Source: Shewanella salipaludis (lineage in GTDB: Bacteria; Pseudomonadota; Gammaproteobacteria; Enterobacterales; Shewanellaceae). From it: DNA of 64,000 bases. Location of the stretch: positions 248,001 to 312,000 of the forward strand of contig NZ_JAAXYH010000001.1 in assembly GCF_012911865.1 (NCBI RefSeq), read 5' to 3'. Positions 60,505 to 64,000 of the stretch are shown here, one piece after another. A model generated the notes under the pieces. It searched no databases, was not told where the DNA came from, and was given only the letters and a program-made list of their open reading frames with translations. The translations under genes and the position numbers were made by a program. Numbering within the stretch: position 1 is the stretch's first letter; each line of letters starts with the position of its first letter.

Positions 60505-61386
60505 CTATTCTCCGAGTTCAAGGGGTAAGCTGCGATCTGCCGACCACTCGATGAGCCCCCCGTCGTAAACGGCCACGTTCTGATGCCCCAGCAAGTGGAG
60601 GATAAACGCATCGCTCGAAGAGGCAATGCCACCGCCACAGTAGGTAATAACGCGCTCGGCCTCCAACATTGGGCGAAACAGCTTGCGCAGCTCTTCTGCC
60701 GGACGATAGCGCATCGTCTCCCGGTCGAGGATTTCCCATGCCGTCACGTTTTTTGCGCCTGGAATATGCCCACGTCCCCCATATTCTTTACGCTCACCAC
60801 GATGCTGGCGGCGGCCCAGCGCATTCACTATGCAGGTTTTCGAGTCCTCAATTGCACTCAACACCTCCTCTTTGCCAACGATGAGCCCAGATCTGACATG
60901 CGGGGTGAAGGTGGCAGCAGGGTACACGCAAGGTTTCGAAGAGACAGGACGGTCTTCAAGCCGCCAGGCCGTCCAGCCACCGTTAAGGACCGCCGCGTCG
61001 TCGAACCCGAAGGTGCGCAGCATCCACCACAATCGCGTGGCCCACATGTTCTCCCGCCCATCGTAAAGCACGACACGTGTGCCTTTTCCTATGCCAAGCC
61101 GGCCCATGTGATCGGCGAACCATTCTTCGGTCGGCATAGTAAAGGTATGGGAAGGTCGCCCCGGATCCGATATTTTCAGGAGATCTGCAAATGTGGCGCC
61201 TGGGATGTGGCTTCGCTTAAACTCACGCCTACCACTCCTGATACGCGGGAATGGCCAGAGCTTGATTTGCACAGTTGCATCCACTATGCGTAGGTCCGGG
61301 TCGTCCAGGTGTTTCTCCAGCCACTCGGGTTCGACGAGCGGGTGGAGGGCACTCGTCTCGGCTGCCTGCAGATTGAACTCACTCAT
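60505..61386 (-). CDS. Two-domain rhodanese-type sulfurtransferase
   Basis: A 293-residue protein with two rhodanese domains. The N-terminal, inactive domain has RSGRREFKRSHIPGA and VVLYDGRENMWATRLWWML; the C-terminal domain has GRGHIPGAKNV and the catalytic loop ITYCGGGIASS (Cys about 250). The loop differs from the CRxGxT of thiosulfate sulfurtransferase and the CGSGVTA of mercaptopyruvate sulfurtransferase, so the donor is uncertain. The gene sits alone between two AT-richer blocks, its GC content is high, and non-coding flanks of 280 and 520 bases look decayed, which suggests acquisition by transfer. Confidence 0.9.
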   Translation of the reverse strand: MSEFNLQAAETSALHPLVEPEWLEKHLDDPDLRIVDATVQIKLWPFPRIRSGRREFKRSHIPGATFADLLKISDPGRPSHTFTMPTEEWFADHMGRLGIGKGTRVVLYDGRENMWATRLWWMLRTFGFDDAAVLNGGWTAWRLEDRPVSSKPCVYPAATFTPHVRSGLIVGKEEVLSAIEDSKTCIVNALGRRQHRGERKEYGGRGHIPGAKNVTAWEILDRETMRYRPAEELRKLFRPMLEAERVITYCGGGIASSSDAFILHLLGHQNVAVYDGGLIEWSADRSLPLELGE

Positions 61387-61910
61387 GGCTATCTCCCAGT
61401 GGTTCCGCGCCAGTGTCTAAACGCCAACTATAAGGAATTATAACAAGCGCTATAAGGACAAGAGCTATTAAGGACAGCTAAACTCTTTCGCCCGGTAATA
61501 ACACGTCCTGAACAGAGTCCGTCAGTCACTGATTCATAGATCATATAGGTCACGGGGTAGCAAACGCATCAAAGCTAAGATTGTCGGGGATTAAGATGGC
61601 TGATGTGCCAAAGATTGAGTGCACGAGTGCCCTGATAAACCTCAGTCACCGCAAAAATGCCCTTCGGACACAGAGATTAATCAAGTGGTAGAAGGGCGTA
61701 CTTTCGGCATCAATTAACTGGCGATGGGCTGTGGTCATGGCAAGCCTCGACAGGCAAAAGGGGATATCCCACAGCCTGGCCAGACAGACCAAAAAGCGCA
61801 AAAAGGCCTGGATGTTCTCATATACTTGATATTAAATGAATTTTAAACATATATAGCGTTAACCATGATTGAGTGGTATGTTTTAATTCGGGTTTTAAGC
61901 TGCGACAAAT
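61387..61910. other. Long intergenic stretch, decayed-looking
   Basis: No convincing gene is present. Near 61430-61480, GCTATAAGGACA-like units repeat. At 61726-61776 GGCTGTGG and CCACAGCC enclose a smaller hairpin (GCCT/AGGC) and GGGATATCCC, giving a nested fold. The 3' half becomes strongly AT-rich towards the next gene. Confidence 0.5.
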
Positions 61911-63179
61911 CTATTTAAGATCACCGCTGACATTACTAAGATTTGTTTTTTCTTTGAAGGCTTGCTCTCCGTTTTCATTGAAACCAAATATAACAGCTTT
62001 ATGGGAAGGTAAACGTAATGCGATTTTTTTGTTTGGCTCTACCTCAATACGTAGTCGGTCAAATGGTACAGCGTTTAACTCATTTTCTCTTCTTATTTCA
62101 ATAATGCATGGATATTTATTTCTACACCATCTACCTTCAAATGAAATTAATTCGTAATTTTTAATGTACCAGTCTGGTCGAGTATTCGTGTATGTCGTTC
62201 TCGGCCAAATGACATCAACATCATGCTGTCCTGGCATGGTTGACCATACAGCCCCAAAATCATCAGTTAGAACAATGGGCTCTTTCGGGTTGAATTTGTT
62301 TAAAATTTTGTTGTAAATAGGATTTTCAAATTCTGTCGCTTTCGACTCCATTAAATTAGTTTGACTAATTGTAAGCGGATTGACACCGGTAAGATTAGCC
62401 AATTCGTTTGCTAGCCAGATTCTTTTGTCTTTAATATTTTTTTCTAAAATATGACTATAGCCACAATGTATTATAACTTTGGCATTTTTGTTAATAGAAA
62501 AAGTAGCATTAAATATATTTTCAGCTGCTTTCTTCTCCCTTTCACTACCAGAATCATCATACGCTATAATTTGATAACCAAGTTTCTTAGCTGTTCTGAT
62601 CATTTCGGCATATATGGGTTCGTTAGAATATGCACCAGAGCGTTCAATAGCATACCCTCGAATATTGATATCAACATCTCTCTTTGATAGAGCTTCAATT
62701 GCTAAATAACGATACCCACTACTCCATAATTTTTGCAGTAAAGAAACTGTTAAAGTGCGATGAAGAGCTATGTGGTGAGCCTCATTTATCATAACAATTT
62801 GAGTTTCTTTGGACATTGTTTGAATTTTGTCAACTGCCGATATAGGAGAAAGATTGTCAATGACGTCTTCGGAAATAATTGGGGCATCAGTTGGAGAACT
62901 TATTGCCTTTTCATATTGACCCACATATGAATATAACGTTGCTAACGGTTGATTTACGGCAAACTGGCTTTGCTGATCACCTTTATATTTATCCTTTACT
63001 TCAATTACTCTACTTATTGCATCATTGTATGATTTGTTTTTTGGCGCATCTATTACTTGCTTATACAAAAAACCTAACTCGCTTGGTTCTTTAGCATATA
63101 AGTGATTTGTATAAACTAACAATATAAGAGAAAATAAATATCTTTTTCGCATTAACAGTAACTTGTTATTTATACACAT
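61911..63179 (-). CDS. Exported protein, possible EreA/ChaN-like fold
   Basis: A 422-residue protein in very AT-rich DNA, unlike the flanks. A signal peptide is seen (RKRYLFSLILLVYTNHLYAK, after an optional nine-residue extension). The first 100 residues may be helical-repeat-like. From about residue 128, VMINEAHHIALHRTLTVSLL followed by YLAIEAL and later VIIHCGYSHILEK resembles the GExH...R / E / G-H pattern of EreA, ChaN and TIKI-type hydrolases; this is a weak, pattern-level resemblance. GAAGGAT precedes the ATG. The second copy of the 80-bp repeat lies just upstream. Function is unknown; a secreted hydrolase or binding protein is possible. Confidence 0.7.
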   Translation of the reverse strand: MCINNKLLLMRKRYLFSLILLVYTNHLYAKEPSELGFLYKQVIDAPKNKSYNDAISRVIEVKDKYKGDQQSQFAVNQPLATLYSYVGQYEKAISSPTDAPIISEDVIDNLSPISAVDKIQTMSKETQIVMINEAHHIALHRTLTVSLLQKLWSSGYRYLAIEALSKRDVDINIRGYAIERSGAYSNEPIYAEMIRTAKKLGYQIIAYDDSGSEREKKAAENIFNATFSINKNAKVIIHCGYSHILEKNIKDKRIWLANELANLTGVNPLTISQTNLMESKATEFENPIYNKILNKFNPKEPIVLTDDFGAVWSTMPGQHDVDVIWPRTTYTNTRPDWYIKNYELISFEGRWCRNKYPCIIEIRRENELNAVPFDRLRIEVEPNKKIALRLPSHKAVIFGFNENGEQAFKEKTNLSNVSGDLK

Positions 63180-63237
63180 GTAGGTAGATCCTTCTAATTT
63201 TTAGGTAGTTGCGCAAGTTGTAAATATGTATAACTTA

Positions 63238-63317
63238 GGTTCCAATACAAACTACGTTATCACAAGTTACTGTTGTGTAAAGCATTAAGTTCGATTTGAG
63301 TCCAATGCCTTTCGGCT
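63238..63317. repeat. 80-bp dispersed repeat, copy 2
   Basis: It matches copy 1 (60289-60369) best over 63256-63286 (28 of 31 bases), with the same flanking blocks GGTT and CTTTCGGCT. It contains TTATCACAA and TTGTGTAA as an inverted pair. It lies about 60-140 bases before the start of the AT-rich exported-protein gene. Confidence 0.75.
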
Positions 63318-63411
63318 AAACGGATGAACAAGTGAAACACTCATAATTATTGGCAGCTTTTGGCTCGTTTGTTTAGGCTTTACTGGAGTCTTTGAAAGAG
63401 GAAAGGAAGCC

Positions 63412-63489
63412 ATGCCAAGGCCGAGATGTTGCCTGGTGAGTCAGGAAGACACACCGTTCTATCATCACAAATCAGGCCAGCCATGTTAA
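63412..63489 (+). pseudogene. N-terminal remnant of a Y1 transposase
   Basis: A good ribosome binding site (AAAGGAAG) and an ATG are followed by codons for MPRPRCCLVSQEDTPFYHH, which matches the usual opening of REP-associated Y1 transposases (MPRPR...ISxxDTPYYH). After about 19 codons the similarity stops and a TAA follows at 63487. The rest of the gene is absent here, so this is a truncated relic. Confidence 0.7.
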
Positions 63490-63697
63490 AACAATAACAT
63501 AATGCACTTTCAGTTAGGGCTCAAGCTAGGGAAAGTGATTTAACCGATAAAGAATCGACAGGACATGATGCAAAATGGATGAGGATTGATAAAACAGGTC
63601 TACTTCACTCAAAAACAGTGATTTTTGGCGTCAGTTACCCAACCCATTTCCATTCATAGGGTCCTGAAAGGTATCGCTTTAAACAATGAAGTTAACG

Positions 63698-64000
63698 TCA
63701 GCCTGCGTTGAGGTGCTGACAACAGGCGGAGAAATGCCGTCGTCGCTTCTCTAAATGTTCACAATAGCTGTTGAGTTCTTGCAGCGTTCCCACGGGACCA
63801 TGGAACAGCTTGCCAAATTCAGTGGTGAGTTTTAACCAACTCTCTTGCTCGATATTCAATCTTGTTAGCAACTTAGCGCTGTTCTCTCCGATAGCACCAC
63901 GCTTGTCATCTCGAATAATACGCCCTGTATCATCAATCAATTCAAGATAATCCTGGAGCGAAAACGCGATGCCATTGGGCTGATTATCGCGTTCGTTGCC
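63698..64000 (-). CDS. Y1 (REP-associated) transposase, C-terminal part
   Basis: The frame is open to the right edge, giving about 100 C-terminal residues. PNGIAFSLQDYLELIDDTGRI, split over the edge-side part, and IIRDDKRGAIGENSAKLL, then WLKLTTEFGKLFHG and CEHLEKRRRHFSACCQHLNAG match the C-terminal region of IS200/REP-associated tyrosine transposases of gammaproteobacteria. Catalytic HUH and Tyr residues would lie outside the window, so activity cannot be judged. It is on the opposite strand to the N-terminal relic at 63412. Confidence 0.82.
   Translation of the reverse strand, partial: GNERDNQPNGIAFSLQDYLELIDDTGRIIRDDKRGAIGENSAKLLTRLNIEQESWLKLTTEFGKLFHGPVGTLQELNSYCEHLEKRRRHFSACCQHLNAG

Noticed and set aside
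63238..63317. 80-bp repeats as integron attC sites
   Set aside because: The GTTA-like ends do not fit the RYYYAAC/GTTRRRY cores, and no integrase is in view.

Overview
The window looks like a chromosomal segment of a Shewanella-like gammaproteobacterium. This is inferred from gene content and order (recC-recB-recD beside a TgpA/DUF58/MoxR block, msrPQ, nhaB/fadR, prkA-yeaH-spoVR, fadE, a riboswitch-led thi operon, nrdA-nrdB-yfaE, mupP-like gene-ubiG/gyrA-serC), not from a marker search. Base composition is fairly GC-rich until about 59.7 kb, after which it becomes patchy and locally very AT-rich. No rRNA, tRNA or CRISPR array was recognised.

Layout. 0-3 kb: an unrecognised partial gene, a small two-helix membrane protein, a GNAT acetyltransferase and, on the minus strand, a D-Ala-D-Ala ligase. 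3.3-20.6 kb: a run of minus-strand genes read as rmuC, a lytic transglycosylase, a MoxR ATPase, a DUF58 protein, a TgpA-type transglutaminase, then recC, recB and recD. 20.8-24.8 kb: the msrPQ methionine sulfoxide repair pair on the plus strand, facing a translationally coupled pair of an NMT1-like solute-binding protein and a membrane GGDEF protein. 25-36 kb: dsbB, nhaB, fadR (plus), the prkA-yeaH-spoVR stress module and fadE; sequences resembling FadR operators lie before fadR and fadE. 36.3-41.9 kb: a class II glutamine amidotransferase, a DUF3108 protein, an alkyltransferase-like protein, peptide deformylase, a DTW-domain tRNA modifier, a hemolysin III family protein and a one-helix protein with an acidic Ala/Glu/Pro linker.

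42-49 kb: a TPP riboswitch and the thiamine operon thiC-thiD/E fusion-thiF-thiS-thiG-thiH. These genes make the HMP and thiazole halves of thiamine and join them, under feedback by thiamine pyrophosphate. 49.4-53.4 kb: the class Ia ribonucleotide reductase operon nrdA-nrdB-yfaE, preceded by two NrdR-box-like sites 31 bp apart. 53.7-59.4 kb: a HAD phosphatase (possible MupP) with ubiG, divergent from gyrA and serC.

59.5-64 kb is an accessory region: two small genes, a rhodanese, a very AT-rich gene for an exported protein of possible EreA/ChaN-like fold, two copies of an 80-bp repeat, and two fragments of a Y1 (REP-associated) transposase lying in opposite orientations. A recurring oddity of the whole window is the presence of short tandem repeats both inside genes (recB, recC, thiD/E) and at gene borders (fadE stop codon, upstream of the 40.7-kb gene, after dsbB).
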